A stretch of DNA of 54,473 bases from Gammaproteobacteria bacterium (GCA_030427065.1 JAUHWU010000005.1:1-54473); one strand, 5' to 3'; positions 34,497 through 43,957 are shown, counted from the stretch's first letter. The notes: generated by a model from the sequence alone, not told the origin. Program-made: numbers and translations.

Positions 34497-34512
34497 AGCA
34501 ATCGTCATGCCA
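34497..34512 (-). promoter_or_regulatory. Sigma-54 promoter of glnK-amtB
   Basis: On the minus strand TGGCATGACGATTGCT matches the consensus TGGCACG-N4-TTGCW at all but one defined position, with GG and GC 10 bp apart. It is about 230 bp upstream of the glnK ATG. Confidence 0.82.
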
Positions 34513-34586
34513 AAAATAATAAAGCTATTAATATCAGTTGCTTAGCAATGGGGGTGCCCCTCACTCAAGTTAATCAGGCGGAGGTC

Positions 34587-34632
34587 GCACCAATGGGGTG
34601 CGCAAATGCTGGGTTTTGCACCCATATACTGC
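34587..34632. promoter_or_regulatory. NtrC-like enhancer between glnK and the second amt gene
   Basis: GCACC-AATGG-GGTGC (34587-34601) is a perfect NtrC dyad. GCACC-CATAT-ACTGC (34618-34632) is a second, weaker one, 31 bp away (three helical turns). They lie 75-120 bp upstream of the glnK sigma-54 promoter, a normal enhancer distance. They could also serve the divergent transporter at 34993, but I see no GG-N10-GC promoter for it. The rest of the 723-bp gap (34270-34992) holds no gene that I can see. Confidence 0.72.
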
Positions 34633-34992
34633 TGAATTAGATTTGGGCAATGCCGGGTTGGGTCGCTTTGTACAGGGAAAACCTGAAAAGTGATTGTGAT
34701 CCGGGGCGTCGCCTGATTTTTTTGGATAAAGCGTGAAAAACCAAAATTTCGCAAAAGTAGCTGAAATTTCAGCGAATTATGAGATCATTAAATGAATGAA
34801 AGGGCTTAGCAAGGACCACTAAAATAGCCCTCTTCGCGCCATATTTCCTGCTATTCTGGTCTTGTCACATCTGGGCATTTCTTTTATGCTCGTTGTTGGT
34901 GCAAGCGCCTCAAAAAAGGTCTGATTGTTTTAAAAATTACCATCGCAAGCTTTACCGGCCAAAAAATAATAATAATTCTCTGAGGGGGAACC

Positions 34993-36291
34993 ATGTTTCA
35001 GAAATCACTAGCCAAGGGCTTTAGTTTACTTGGTCTGCTATTAGTGCCAGCTATTTCTATAGCTCAGGAAATCGACGCTGCAGATACTGCCTGGATAATG
35101 ACGTCCACGGCATTGGTTCTCTTTATGACCATCCCCGGGCTTTCGCTTTTTTACGGTGGATTGGTTCGGGTTCGTAATGTGCTTTCAGTGTTAATGCAGT
35201 GTTTTTCGATCACCTGTGTCGCTTCCCTGGTGTGGCTAATTTTAGGTTACAGTCTTGCCTTCGGTGAAGGGAATGGCTTTATTGGTGGATTTGGCAATAT
35301 TCTTTTCGCCAGTGTGCAGGAAGAAACTGTTTCAGGCACTATTCCGGAGTCGCTTTTTGCGCTCTTTCAAATGACCTTTGCCGTCATTACGCCAGCATTA
35401 ATTTTTGGTGGTTTCGCAGAGCGTGTGAAATACAGCGGCGTTATGTTGTTCAGTGTGTTATGGCTGCTATTGGTTTATGCCCCGGTAACGCATTGGGTGT
35501 GGGCAGAAGGTGGTTGGCTTTTTGAAATGGGCTTGCTGGATTTTGCCGGTGGCACAGTAGTTCATATCACTGCCGGTGTGGCTTCACTGGTTTGTGCGCT
35601 GGTTATCGGTACCCGTAGCGGGTTTGGAAAAACGCCCATGCCCCCCCATAACATGACAATGACAGTAACCGGAGCCGGCATGCTCTGGGTGGGCTGGTTT
35701 GGATTTAATGGCGGAAGTGCATTGGCTGCAGATGGCAATGCTTCCATGGCCATGCTGGTAACACATATTTCTGCAGCAGCCGGTTCTTTGTCGTGGATAC
35801 TGATGGAGAGGATAAAGTATGGCAAGGCCTCTGTACTTGGCGTTGTGACAGGCATGGTTGCGGGGTTGGGCACTATTACTCCTGCCTCCGGCTTTGTCGG
35901 ACCGGGCGGGGCGCTGATTATTGGTCTTATTGCAGGTATTGTCTGTTTTTTCGCCACCCAGCTGATAAAAAATACATTCAAAATTGATGATTCACTGGAT
36001 GTCTTTCCTGTTCATGGTGTTGGCGGCATTCTGGGAACCTTTCTGGCCGGAATATTCGCGTCTGCAGGCCTGGGCATATTAAGTGGACAGGGATATGCTG
36101 AAGGCATGACGATGGGGAGTCAGTTGGTAGTGCAGCTTACGGGTATTATTGCTACGCTGGTCTATACAGCTGTATTAACGTTTGTTGTTTTGAAGATAGT
36201 TAATGCATTCACTGGATTGCGTGTTACCGAAGAAGAAGAAGCCGTTGGCCTGGATATCGTATTACATGATGAACGGGGCTATGACATGTAA
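34993..36291 (+). CDS. amtB: Second ammonium transporter Amt
   Basis: A 432-residue ammonium transporter, divergent from glnK. Unlike the first copy it has a cleavable signal peptide (cut near ISIAQEID), as in E. coli AmtB, then about eleven membrane helices. Family features are 'MTIPGLSLFYGGLVRVRNV', pore His in 'TVVHITAGV' and 'VFPVHGVGG', and 'FGFNGGSAL'. The tail 'GLRVTEEEEAVGLDIVLHDERGY' resembles the PII-binding end. GAGGGGG precedes the ATG. The two paralogues differ in length, signal sequence and loops, which suggests different affinity or conditions. It is a single gene ended by a strong terminator. Confidence 0.95.
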   Translation: MFQKSLAKGFSLLGLLLVPAISIAQEIDAADTAWIMTSTALVLFMTIPGLSLFYGGLVRVRNVLSVLMQCFSITCVASLVWLILGYSLAFGEGNGFIGGFGNILFASVQEETVSGTIPESLFALFQMTFAVITPALIFGGFAERVKYSGVMLFSVLWLLLVYAPVTHWVWAEGGWLFEMGLLDFAGGTVVHITAGVASLVCALVIGTRSGFGKTPMPPHNMTMTVTGAGMLWVGWFGFNGGSALAADGNASMAMLVTHISAAAGSLSWILMERIKYGKASVLGVVTGMVAGLGTITPASGFVGPGGALIIGLIAGIVCFFATQLIKNTFKIDDSLDVFPVHGVGGILGTFLAGIFASAGLGILSGQGYAEGMTMGSQLVVQLTGIIATLVYTAVLTFVVLKIVNAFTGLRVTEEEEAVGLDIVLHDERGYDM

Positions 36292-36328
36292 AGTTACTAT
36301 TGGCTTAACTGCCAGCGCTTAACAGCTT

Positions 36329-36365
36329 AAAATCCGGACAGCCTGGCTTTCCGGATTTTTTTTTT
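36329..36365 (+). terminator. Terminator after the second amt gene
   Basis: The stem AAATCCGG (36330-36337) with CCGGATTT (36351-36358) is followed by about ten T. Confidence 0.88.
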
Positions 36366-36409
36366 GCGGGGATATTTTTTAAGCATCATTCACGAGATAA
36401 TTTAAAACT

Positions 36410-37423
36410 ATGACTGCCACCGGTTCATTGCTTCCCCTAATAAGTATTCTTTCTGATGGAAGATTTCACTCTGGCTCTGAACTTGGAAAGCAGCTTGGTA
36501 TAAGTCGTTCGGCAATCTGGAAAACTATCGGCAAGTTTACTGACCTGGGCCTTGAAGTGCATGCTGTGCGCGGCAAGGGCTATAAGCTTAACTATCCAAT
36601 AACACTGCTGGAGTCATCGGCGATTCATTCCGGATTATCTGAAGCCAGCAAGAATTTAATTGCTCAGCTGGAAATTCTCGACACTATTGATTCCACCAAT
36701 AGCCATGCCATGCGCTTGATACAGGAAGGGAAGCTGTTACTGCAACCGGGACAATATTCCATTCATCTGGCAGAGCAGCAAAGCAGTGGAAAAGGCAGGC
36801 GGGGTAGACAGTGGGTAAGTCCTTTTGGACAGAACATATATCTCACTATGGTGCGTCTGATTGATACCGGTGTAGTGGCAACGGAAGGAATAAGTCTGGT
36901 GGTCGGACTAGCCATTATTCGTGCACTCAGGGAACTGGGAGTTCCGGGGCTTGGTGTTAAATGGCCCAATGATATTCTTGTCGGACAAAAGAAGCTGGCA
37001 GGGATATTGTTGGAAATCAGCGGTGATATTTCAGGTATCTGTCAGTTGACCATAGGTGCCGGTATTAATGTCAGAAATCAACCTGAGGCCATGGAGCAGG
37101 TGAGCCAACCCTGGACCGATTTATATCAGTTGACGGGAAAAGGCATGAACCGTAATTTGCTAGTGAGTCGTGTCATCTGCCATATAATGTCCGTCCTCGA
37201 GGAATTTGAGTGCAACGGCTTGAAGAACTTCATAGTCGAGTGGCAGGATAATGATGTTATGAAAGATCAGCATGTTGAACTGGTTACGACAGGCTCCACA
37301 GTGCCGGGTATTGCCCGTGGAATATCTGAAACCGGTGCGTTGTTGCTGGAAACAAGTCAGGGTATCCAAATGGTCAATGGGGGCGAAGTCAGCCTCAGGA
37401 AGTCCGCAATCAATGATTCTTGA
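36410..37423 (+). CDS. birA: Biotin-protein ligase / biotin operon repressor BirA
   Basis: A 337-residue bifunctional protein. Residues 1-65 form the winged helix-turn-helix ('SGSELGKQLGISRSAIWKTI'), so it should repress biotin synthesis genes when loaded with biotinyl-AMP. The ligase domain has the biotin-AMP loop 'SSGKGRRGRQW', 'KWPNDIL' (Lys184) and 'GAGINV', then the C-terminal SH3-like domain. It attaches biotin to acetyl-CoA carboxylase and similar enzymes in the cytoplasm. It overlaps coaX by 11 bp, the pairing known in Pseudomonas and relatives. No strong ribosome binding site is seen. Confidence 0.95.
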   Translation: MTATGSLLPLISILSDGRFHSGSELGKQLGISRSAIWKTIGKFTDLGLEVHAVRGKGYKLNYPITLLESSAIHSGLSEASKNLIAQLEILDTIDSTNSHAMRLIQEGKLLLQPGQYSIHLAEQQSSGKGRRGRQWVSPFGQNIYLTMVRLIDTGVVATEGISLVVGLAIIRALRELGVPGLGVKWPNDILVGQKKLAGILLEISGDISGICQLTIGAGINVRNQPEAMEQVSQPWTDLYQLTGKGMNRNLLVSRVICHIMSVLEEFECNGLKNFIVEWQDNDVMKDQHVELVTTGSTVPGIARGISETGALLLETSQGIQMVNGGEVSLRKSAINDS

Positions 37424-38213
37424 AGTAGATGCTGGAAACAGCCGAATAAAGTGGCGCCTTATTGATGATCATCATGAAACAGTGATCGCCGACACTGCAT
37501 TAAATAGCCCGGTATCAACGGAAGTGAACGCTGACTTTTCTGCCCTGGACAAGGTGTTTTCCGCTCTGGGTAGTCAGCCAGGCAATGAAGTGACCAGGGC
37601 GCGTATATCCTCGGTCAGGGGGGGCGGATTTGATGCCATGCTGTCTTCATGGCTGCGTCATAAATGGCATCTTGAAGCAGAGTTTGCCTTGGTGGAAAGT
37701 CATTGTGGCGGGGTCACTAATTCCTATACGGATATCACCACTATGGGGGTGGATCGCTGGCTGGCTATGCTTGCCGCCTATAAAACAACACAGGGGGCAT
37801 GTTGCATTCTTGATTGTGGCAGTGCCGCCACCTGTGACTGGCTTGATGCAGAAGGAATTCACCAGGGAGGATTTATTGTTCCTGGCTTGTACTTGATGCA
37901 GGAGAGTCTGGCCCAAAAAACGCCGGCGCTGAAAATCTCCTTTGAACAGTGGACTTCACCAATGCCGGGTAAAAGTACCCAGGCAGCAATTACCAGTGGT
38001 ATTGTCGCTATGCTCGCAGGTTTTGCTGATCGCTGTTATCGGGAGAGTAGCAATGCAGAAGGTGATAGTGATATGGATGACAGCGCTGCAGAAAATACCC
38101 CGCAATGGTTCCTGACCGGTGGCGATGCGGAGTTTTTGAGCAAGCATCTTTCCTGGCCACACCTTATTGAAAAAAACCTGGTGTTGGATGGTCTCGCTAT
38201 CGCCTTGCCATAG
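37413..38213 (+). CDS. coaX: Type III pantothenate kinase CoaX
   Basis: A 266-residue enzyme for the first step of coenzyme A synthesis (pantothenate to phosphopantothenate). The start ATG 37413 gives the phosphate-binding 'LEVDAGNSRIKW' (Asp6) and has CAGGAAGT upstream. Further motifs are 'GVDRWLAMLAAY', 'DCGSAATCDWL', 'GGFIVPGL' and late 'WFLTGGDA'. An acidic insert near residue 215 ('EGDSDMDDSAAENTP') is not usual but lies in a surface loop. Type III enzymes are not inhibited by coenzyme A. It is translated by overlap with birA. Confidence 0.93.
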   Translation: MILEVDAGNSRIKWRLIDDHHETVIADTALNSPVSTEVNADFSALDKVFSALGSQPGNEVTRARISSVRGGGFDAMLSSWLRHKWHLEAEFALVESHCGGVTNSYTDITTMGVDRWLAMLAAYKTTQGACCILDCGSAATCDWLDAEGIHQGGFIVPGLYLMQESLAQKTPALKISFEQWTSPMPGKSTQAAITSGIVAMLAGFADRCYRESSNAEGDSDMDDSAAENTPQWFLTGGDAEFLSKHLSWPHLIEKNLVLDGLAIALP

Positions 38214-38367
38214 TAATTTTGTAATTTGCTCTAATAAATGTGTGTCTATCACCCTTGTTGGTGCTTTTAATAGTTAAAAGTTGGTTCTTTATATAGTTAA
38301 AAAATATACCGATAAGAGAAGTATAGTAAGGTATAGATAAAACACCTGGTTCAATATAATACCAAGT

Positions 38368-39042
38368 ATGCGTACTTTTGCCGTTCTGCTGTTGCTCGCC
38401 AATCTGTCCTATATGGGATGGAACTTCTATCGTCCAGCTGAGCAGGAGAGTGTGATGGTACGAGCCCCAAGCCGCCCGGCATCGCGTTCCTTACAGTTGC
38501 TCAGTGAGGTGCCGCGTGTCATGGTTCCTGAGCAACCTGAGCAACCTGAACAAGCTGAGCCGCCAAGCTGTATTTCGCTGGGCGTTTTTAATAATACAGC
38601 CGAGAGTGACTTCCTTGTCACTACCCTTCTGGAGAGGGGATTGGATGCCAGGGCAGAGTTGCTTCCGACCCGGGAATCTGCGAATTATCGGGTATATATG
38701 CCTCCTTTTAATTCTGATACCGCGGCTCGACAGACCCTGAATGTGCTTCAGCAGAACAATATTGAGAGCTTTATAATAACCACGGGTGAGTTGTCGGGGG
38801 GTATTTCTCTGGGCTTATTCAGTCAGGAAAGCCTTGCCGTGGGGCTTCAGGAAAGCCTTGCAGGCCAGGGTTTTGCTACATCCATCGAAGATATAGTCAC
38901 TACCAGCAACGAGATTTGGGTCACTATAGAAGGTTTGTCCCAGGATTTGCTGCAAGGCTCAGAATTGCTTGATTTGCTGTCAGGTGAGCTTGAACTGGAA
39001 GTAATAGAAAAACCTTGCGAAACGATTGCATCAAGCCAGTGA
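38368..39042 (+). CDS. Membrane-anchored SPOR-domain protein
   Basis: A 224-residue protein with an N-terminal membrane anchor ('FAVLLLLANLSYMGWNFY'), a linker with repeated 'EQP' triplets (about 55-65) and two SPOR-like regions, the first 'CISLGVFNNTAESDFLVTTL' to 'FIITTG' and a second, weaker one from 'GISLGLFSQESLAVGL'. SPOR domains bind denuded peptidoglycan at division sites. The gene after coaX and before the tRNA-tuf region in Pseudomonas has the same character, so this is a conserved neighbour of unknown exact role. A TATAAT lies just before the ATG, but no -35 is clear. Confidence 0.8.
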   Translation: MRTFAVLLLLANLSYMGWNFYRPAEQESVMVRAPSRPASRSLQLLSEVPRVMVPEQPEQPEQAEPPSCISLGVFNNTAESDFLVTTLLERGLDARAELLPTRESANYRVYMPPFNSDTAARQTLNVLQQNNIESFIITTGELSGGISLGLFSQESLAVGLQESLAGQGFATSIEDIVTTSNEIWVTIEGLSQDLLQGSELLDLLSGELELEVIEKPCETIASSQ

Positions 39043-39054
39043 TTCCCCTAAAAT
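39026..39054 (+). promoter_or_regulatory. tRNA operon promoter with GC-rich discriminator
   Basis: TTGCAT (39026-39031) and TAAAAT (39049-39054) are 17 bp apart, inside the end of the SPOR gene and just past it. The GCCCCGC after the -10 box is the kind of discriminator seen in stringently controlled stable-RNA promoters. Confidence 0.6.
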
Positions 39055-39104
39055 GCCCCGCTCTGTGTAGAGCCAGGTGGTTGAAATTCGTCTGATGCTT
39101 TGTT

Positions 39105-39188
39105 GGAGGGGTTCCCGAGTGGTCAAAGGGATCAGACTGTAAATCTGACGCGCAAGCTTCGGTGGTTCAAATCCACCCCCCTCCACCA
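39105..39188 (+). tRNA. tRNA-Tyr (GTA)
   Basis: A class II tRNA of 84 bases with encoded CCA. The acceptor GGAGGGG pairs with CCCCTCC. Anticodon GTA is at 39139-39141 in the loop of CAGACTGTAAATCTG. The long variable arm with GCAAGCTTCG and the T arm 'GTGGTTCAAATCCAC' are present. Confidence 0.97.
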
Positions 39189-39226
39189 GTCAGAATTTCT
39201 GCAGACCTGGTGGCAAAGATATACAG

Positions 39227-39284
39227 AAAACAGTGGACGAAGAACTCTTCGAACGGGAGTTTTTGGTCCCCTGTTTTTTGTTTT
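39227..39284 (+). terminator. Hairpin with T-rich tail after tRNA-Tyr
   Basis: AAAACAG-T-GGAC (39227-39238) pairs with GTCC-C-CTGTTTT (39266-39277), with an inner GAAGA/TCTTC stem, followed by T-rich sequence. It may end or attenuate transcription before tRNA-Gly. Confidence 0.65.
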
Positions 39285-39329
39285 GCGAGCCTGGTAGGAA
39301 ACTGGTAGGCGAGTGTTTGAGAAGGATTT

Positions 39330-39403
<74 letters not shown>

Positions 39404-39545
39404 TAGTTATGACTGATTTATTGGTTATATATATTGGTTATAGTATGGATTATTGCTGAAGAAAGAGATCTTTCATCAGACGAGAAGGGAGGCAAAGGGC
39501 TTGGGAGTTCAAGTTGACGACCCGTAAATCAACTAGGCATACGAT

Positions 39546-39621
39546 GCTCGCATAGCTCAGTTGGTAGAGCGCATCATTGGTAATGATGAGGTCTCCGGTT
39601 CAACTCCGGATGTGAGCACCA
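39546..39621 (+). tRNA. tRNA-Thr (GGT)
   Basis: A 76-base tRNA with encoded CCA. The acceptor GCTCGCA pairs with TGTGAGC through one G-T pair. Anticodon GGT is at 39579-39581. The next gene is tuf, as in related bacteria. Confidence 0.97.
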
Positions 39622-39761
39622 GATTCTGGCGCACAGTATATAGAAAGAAAAGAGAGAAACTTTTTACGAGTAAAAATAGGGCGGGGATATTTTCATAATA
39701 TTTGAGTATCCAGGCAAACAAATTCAGTTAGCAATATTTACTATAAATCGGAGGCATTTCG

Positions 39762-40955
39762 ATGGCGAAGGCAAAATTTGAAAGAAGTAAGGTACACGTA
39801 AATGTGGGTACAATTGGTCACGTTGACCATGGTAAAACAACATTGACCGCAGCATTGACACGTGTATGTGCAGAAGAATTCGGTGGCGAAACGCGAGATT
39901 TCGCCCAGATTGACAATGCTCCGGAAGAAAGGGAGCGTGGTATTACAATTTCTACTTCACATGTGGAGTACGATTCTGCTAACCGCCATTATGCCCACGT
40001 TGACTGCCCGGGCCATGCTGACTATGTGAAAAACATGATCACTGGTGCTGCCCAGATGGATGGTGCGATCCTGGTATGTTCTGCTGCTGATGGCCCCATG
40101 CCACAGACCCGTGAGCATATCCTGCTGAGTCGTCAGGTAGGTGTTCCTTATATTGTAGTTTTCATGAACAAGGCCGATATGGTTGATGATGAAGAACTGC
40201 TGGAACTGGTTGAAATGGAAATTCGTGAATTACTTGATCAGTACGAATTCCCGGGTGACGACACGCCGGTTATTATCGGTTCAGCCCTGATGGCGCTGGA
40301 AGGTAAAGATGATAATGAAATGGGCACCACTGCTGTCAAGAAGTTGGTTCAAGCTCTTGATACCTATATCCCTGAGCCTGAGCGCGACATCGATAAACCA
40401 TTCCTGATGGCTATCGAAGACGTATTCTCAATTTCCGGTCGTGGTACTGTGGTAACCGGTCGAATTAGTCGCGGTATCGTAAAAGTCGGCGAAGAAATTG
40501 AAATCGTTGGAATCAGGGACACTCAGAAAACTACCTGTACAGGTGTTGAGATGTTCCGCAAATTGCTGGACGAAGGCCGTGCCGGTGAAAACGTAGGTGT
40601 CCTTCTGCGTGGTACCAAGCGTGAAGACGTAGAGCGTGGTCAGGTTCTGGCTGCTCCGGGTACTATTACCCCGCACACCAAGTTCGAAGGTGAAGTATAC
40701 GTTCTGTCCAAAGATGAAGGTGGACGTCATACTCCATTCTTCAAGGGCTATCGTCCACAGTTTTACTTTGAGACAACTGACGTAACAGGTGCTGTTGAAT
40801 TACCTGAAGGTGTTGAAATGGTAATGCCTGGCGACAACATCAAGATGAAAGTAGAACTGATTAACCCGATTGCTATGGAAGAAGGTCAGCGTTTTGCGGT
40901 TCGTGAAGGTGGACGAACTGTAGGTGCTGGTGTTGTTTCAAAAATAATCGAGTAA
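39762..40955 (+). CDS. tuf: Elongation factor Tu
   Basis: A 397-residue GTPase that brings aminoacyl-tRNA to the ribosome. All G motifs are present: 'GHVDHGKTT' (P-loop), 'RERGITI' (switch I), 'DCPGH' (switch II), 'NKADM' and 'SAL'. The length equals the family norm. The ATG follows CGGAGG. It is in the usual tRNA-tuf-tRNA-secE context and is probably co-transcribed with the upstream tRNAs. Confidence 0.99.
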   Translation: MAKAKFERSKVHVNVGTIGHVDHGKTTLTAALTRVCAEEFGGETRDFAQIDNAPEERERGITISTSHVEYDSANRHYAHVDCPGHADYVKNMITGAAQMDGAILVCSAADGPMPQTREHILLSRQVGVPYIVVFMNKADMVDDEELLELVEMEIRELLDQYEFPGDDTPVIIGSALMALEGKDDNEMGTTAVKKLVQALDTYIPEPERDIDKPFLMAIEDVFSISGRGTVVTGRISRGIVKVGEEIEIVGIRDTQKTTCTGVEMFRKLLDEGRAGENVGVLLRGTKREDVERGQVLAAPGTITPHTKFEGEVYVLSKDEGGRHTPFFKGYRPQFYFETTDVTGAVELPEGVEMVMPGDNIKMKVELINPIAMEEGQRFAVREGGRTVGAGVVSKIIE

Positions 40956-40975
40956 ACAATTCCAGGCAGTAAGCT

Positions 40976-41009
40976 TAAGCCGAGGTTGCTGAAAAGTTAC
41001 CTCGGCTTA
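40976..41009 (+). terminator. Hairpin after tuf
   Basis: A perfect 11-bp stem (TAAGCCGAGGT 40976-40986 with ACCTCGGCTTA 40999-41009) follows the tuf stop. The tail (GTCGTCTT) has few T, so it may act in RNA processing or partial termination ahead of tRNA-Trp. Confidence 0.55.
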
Positions 41010-41075
41010 GTCGTCTTAAGAGCAATTGTTTGAATGGTTAGCTGATTATGTTTTAAGGCGTAATCAGAAAATTTT

Positions 41076-41151
41076 AGGCCAGTAGCTCAATTGGCAGAGC
41101 GGCGGTCTCCAAAACCGCAGGTTGGGGGTTCGATTCCCTCCTGGCCTGCCA
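41076..41151 (+). tRNA. tRNA-Trp (CCA)
   Basis: A 76-base tRNA with encoded CCA. The acceptor AGGCCAG pairs with CTGGCCT. Anticodon CCA is at 41109-41111. It lies between tuf and secE, as in Pseudomonas and E. coli. Confidence 0.97.
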
Positions 41152-41264
41152 TATCGGCAGCGACAGGCAGCTATTGTTGCAGTGATTAGTATAATTGCAG
41201 TAATGAGTTTAGTTGCATTAATTAGTTTGGTTGCAGTGAAAGTTAGAGGCAATAGTTCATTTAA

Positions 41265-41633
41265 ATGAATGACAAGGTTAAACAGTCTGAGTACAAGCTG
41301 GATTCATTAAAGTGGGTCGTCGTAGCAGTATTGGTTGCTGCAGGTGTCTATGGCAATAGTTATTTTGCTGCTGAATCCATGCTTTATCGTGTTATTGGTT
41401 TGTTGGTCCTGGCTGGTATTGCCGGCTGGATTGCGACTCAAACCAGTAAGGGAAGTGCTTTTGTTTCGTTGTGTATGGAGGCAAGAAGCGAGATCCGCAA
41501 GGTAGTCTGGCCGACCCGGGCCGAAACTACCCAGACCACGTTGATCGTTGTTGTTGTGGTCATTATTGTTGCAATAATTTTATGGGGGCTGGACTCGTTT
41601 TTGAGCTGGCTTATCGCCCTGATTATTGGCTAA
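41265..41633 (+). CDS. secE: Preprotein translocase subunit SecE
   Basis: A 122-residue inner-membrane subunit of the SecYEG channel. It has three membrane helices ('WVVVAVLVAAGVYG', 'VIGLLVLAGIAGWIA' and 'LIVVVVVIIVAIILWG'), the long form of enterobacteria and pseudomonads. The conserved cytoplasmic amphipathic helix is 'CMEARSEIRKVVWPTRAET'. It is followed after 85 bp by nusG, its usual partner. The ribosome binding site is weak (GAGGCAAT). Confidence 0.95.
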   Translation: MNDKVKQSEYKLDSLKWVVVAVLVAAGVYGNSYFAAESMLYRVIGLLVLAGIAGWIATQTSKGSAFVSLCMEARSEIRKVVWPTRAETTQTTLIVVVVVIIVAIILWGLDSFLSWLIALIIG

Positions 41634-41718
41634 GCGGTAAAACGTTTGCTTGGCCAGACAAAAATTATTACAGCAGGATGTGAGCGAATTGGTAAAAGAA
41701 ATAATAGAAGGCGCAGGT

Positions 41719-42267
41719 ATGTCGGCAACAGAGAATGAAAAACGCTGGTATGTGGTACATGCTTATTCCGGCTATGAGCGCAAGGTAAAGCTCGCGCTGG
41801 AGGAAAGAATTAGTCTTTCACCTTTCAAGGATATGTTTGGTGAGGTCATGGTTCCCATCGAAGAAGTGCTCGAGATGCGCGGTGGTCAAAAGAGGAAAAG
41901 TGAGCGCAAGTTTTTCCCCGGTTATGTTTTATTGCAAATGGTGCTTAATGACGATACCTGGCATCTGGTAAAAGAAACACCCAGAGTAATGGGCTTTATC
42001 GGTGGTACTGCGGAAAAGCCGGCACCGATTGCACAGCGTGAAGTTGACGAAATTATGAACCGTCTGGAAGAAACGGTTGATAAACCGTCTCATAAAACTG
42101 TTTACGAGCCAGGCGAACTTGTCAGGGTTACAGATGGTCCATTTAACGACTTTACCGGTACTGTAGAAGAAGTGAACTATGAAAAAAGCCGGGTGCGTGT
42201 TGCGGTTTCTATCTTTGGTCGCTCGACTCCGGTAGAGCTGGAATTCTCTCAGGTAGAGAAGGGCTAG
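41719..42267 (+). CDS. nusG: Transcription termination/antitermination factor NusG
   Basis: A 182-residue elongation factor that binds RNA polymerase and links it to Rho or the ribosome. The start ATG 41719 gives the standard '[17 protein letters not shown]' opening. An upstream start at 41650 would add 23 residues with no homology that I recognise. The NGN domain (8-120) includes '[14 protein letters not shown]' and '[10 protein letters not shown]', and the KOW domain (about 130-182) '[21 protein letters not shown]'. It is followed by a hairpin with a T run before rplK. Confidence 0.97.
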   Translation: MSATENEKRWYVVHAYSGYERKVKLALEERISLSPFKDMFGEVMVPIEEVLEMRGGQKRKSERKFFPGYVLLQMVLNDDTWHLVKETPRVMGFIGGTAEKPAPIAQREVDEIMNRLEETVDKPSHKTVYEPGELVRVTDGPFNDFTGTVEEVNYEKSRVRVAVSIFGRSTPVELEFSQVEKG

Positions 42268-42320
42268 GCAGGCAGTTACAGGTCGCAAGTTACAAGAGCG
42301 ACGTTGAAAGAATTTAGGTG

Positions 42321-42348
42321 GGTATGTCTGGATCAGACATGCCTTTTT
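42321..42348 (+). terminator. Terminator/attenuator between nusG and rplK
   Basis: A 10-bp stem with one G-T pair (GGTATGTCTG 42321-42330, CAGACATGCC 42334-42343) with a three-base loop, then T5. Confidence 0.75.
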
Positions 42349-42432
42349 ATAAAAAGTCGCTGATGTCTTTATGGCTCAGCGCCAGGGAAGCCGGGTCAAG
42401 TTGCCAGGCGTTATTACCCAAGGAGTAAATAT

Positions 42433-42867
42433 ATGGCTAAGAAAGTACTTGCTTATATCAAGCTGCAGGTCGCAGCTGGTAAAGCCAATCCAAGTCCTCC
42501 TGTTGGTCCTGCACTGGGTCAGCATGGTGTCAATATCATGGAGTTCTGCAAGGCTTTTAATGCAGAAACCCAGAGTGTTGAGCCTGGTCTGCCGATTCCC
42601 GTTGTCATTACGGTGTATGCGGATCGCAGCTTTACATTTATTACCAAAACCCCGCCAGCTTCAGTCCTGTTGCAAAAAGCGGCCGGCCTGAAAAAAGGCA
42701 GTGGTCGTCCAAACACGGAAAAAGTAGGCAAGCTTAATCGTGCGCAGCTGGAAGAAGTAGCCCTGCAGAAAATGCCGGACCTTACTGCTTCTGATATGGA
42801 TGCTGCTGTTCGAACACTCGCGGGCAGCGCTCGCAGTGCCGGTATTGAAACAGAAGGAGTGGTGTAA
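42433..42867 (+). CDS. rplK: Ribosomal protein L11
   Basis: A 144-residue protein of the ribosomal GTPase centre. It shows the L11 landmarks '[29 protein letters not shown]' in two parts (proline-rich loop and glycine loop), '[13 protein letters not shown]' and '[22 protein letters not shown]'. GGAG precedes the ATG. Its stop overlaps the rplA start (TAATG), so the two are coupled. Confidence 0.98.
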   Translation: MAKKVLAYIKLQVAAGKANPSPPVGPALGQHGVNIMEFCKAFNAETQSVEPGLPIPVVITVYADRSFTFITKTPPASVLLQKAAGLKKGSGRPNTEKVGKLNRAQLEEVALQKMPDLTASDMDAAVRTLAGSARSAGIETEGVV

Positions 42868-43562
42868 TGGCCAAGCTCTCCAAACGCGCAAAAATGATTG
42901 CGGAAAAAATTGAAGCTGGAAAAGCTTACAGTATCGATGAAGCGGTATCTCTGCTTAATGATCTGTCTACGGTCAAGTTCAAGGAATCTATTGATGTTTC
43001 CATTAATCTGGGCGTTGATCCCAGGAAATCTGACCAGGCTGTACGTGGTGCAACTACGCTACCTCACGGTACCGGCAAGGATGTTCGTGTAGCCGTTTTT
43101 GCCCAGGGTGAAAATGCTGATAAGGCAAAAGCTGCAGGTGCAGATATTGTTGGTTTTGAAGATCTGGCGGAGAGCATCAAGGCGGGTAATCTCGACTTTG
43201 ATGTGGTTATAGCGACCCCTGATGCCATGCGTGTTGTGGGCCAGCTTGGTACTGTTCTGGGCCCTAAAGGCCTGATGCCTAACCCGAAAGTAGGCACAGT
43301 AACTCCTGATGTTGCAACCGCAGTATCCAATGCCAAGGCTGGTCAGGTTCGTTACCGAACAGACAAAAATGGCATTATACATGGTGGTATTGGCAAAATT
43401 GGCTTTGAGGCAAGTGCGGTAAAGGGAAATCTTGAAGCATTGCTCAGCGACTTGAAAAAAGCCAAGCCAGCATCAGCCAAGGGGCATTATGTTCGCAGGG
43501 TGGTATTGTCCTCCACCATGGGGCCAGGTGTCCTTTTAGATCAGTCGTCTCTGGACTTTTAA
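42867..43562 (+). CDS. rplA: Ribosomal protein L1
   Basis: A 231-residue protein of the L1 stalk and, in related bacteria, the repressor of its own operon. Landmarks are '[20 protein letters not shown]'-type sequence, '[15 protein letters not shown]' and '[19 protein letters not shown]'. The length is standard. Coupled to rplK by a 1-bp overlap and followed by a strong hairpin. Confidence 0.98.
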   Translation: MAKLSKRAKMIAEKIEAGKAYSIDEAVSLLNDLSTVKFKESIDVSINLGVDPRKSDQAVRGATTLPHGTGKDVRVAVFAQGENADKAKAAGADIVGFEDLAESIKAGNLDFDVVIATPDAMRVVGQLGTVLGPKGLMPNPKVGTVTPDVATAVSNAKAGQVRYRTDKNGIIHGGIGKIGFEASAVKGNLEALLSDLKKAKPASAKGHYVRRVVLSSTMGPGVLLDQSSLDF

Positions 43563-43570
43563 TAATATTT

Positions 43571-43607
43571 AATGCCCCGTGATGTGCATTGCACGTCACG
43601 TGGCATT
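43571..43607 (+). promoter_or_regulatory. Large hairpin between rplA and rplJ
   Basis: AATGCC (43571-43576) pairs with GGCATT (43602-43607), and inside CGTGATGTGC (43578-43587) pairs with GCACGTCACG (43591-43600) through one T-G pair, loop ATT. No T run follows, so RNA processing or partial termination is more likely than full termination. Confidence 0.6.
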
Positions 43608-43679
43608 GTTCTCTCTCGGAAAACCGTCCGGGATTGAGAAAAAAAGACTTTGGGGTGTTGCAGATGAATTTGTCTGCAG

Positions 43680-43815
43680 GGCCGTCAAAGACCGTAGGGG
43701 CTCAGGTACCTGAAGTATGGTTGGAACTGCAAGCTGGCAGTGTTCACTATACCGAATGCCCAGGCTTAATTTCCTACGCAGATGGTGTAACCCGTTCGGT
43801 AGATTTTTTGCCGAA
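43680..43815 (+). ncRNA. L10 leader (rplJ autoregulatory mRNA element)
   Basis: In the 395-bp gap before rplJ, the segment from 'GACCGTAGGGGCTCAGG' to 'TTTCCTACGCAGATGGTG' resembles the conserved leader bound by L10-(L12)4 in gammaproteobacteria, with its TTTCCT and GATGGTG core close to the E. coli leader as I recall it. Bound L10-L12 blocks rplJL translation. The ends are approximate. An 80-codon open frame across it is not a gene. Confidence 0.72.
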
Positions 43816-43957
43816 TAATTCACCAATTTAAAAGGACTGTTTTGAGTCATCTTGATCAGAACAGTGATTTGGGGGTAAGTAATTGCCCTCTAAACCGGTT
43901 GTCGATAAGTAGCAAGCTCGCTATTACGATAACTGAAACCTTGGGAGTAACTATTAA

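Noticed and set aside
34872..34890. TGGGCATTTCTTTTATGCT as a sigma-54 promoter for the second amt gene
   Set aside because: GG to GC spacing is two or more bases too long.
43589..43831. 80-codon open frame before rplJ
   Set aside because: It lies across the L10 leader, whose conserved RNA sequence explains the region.
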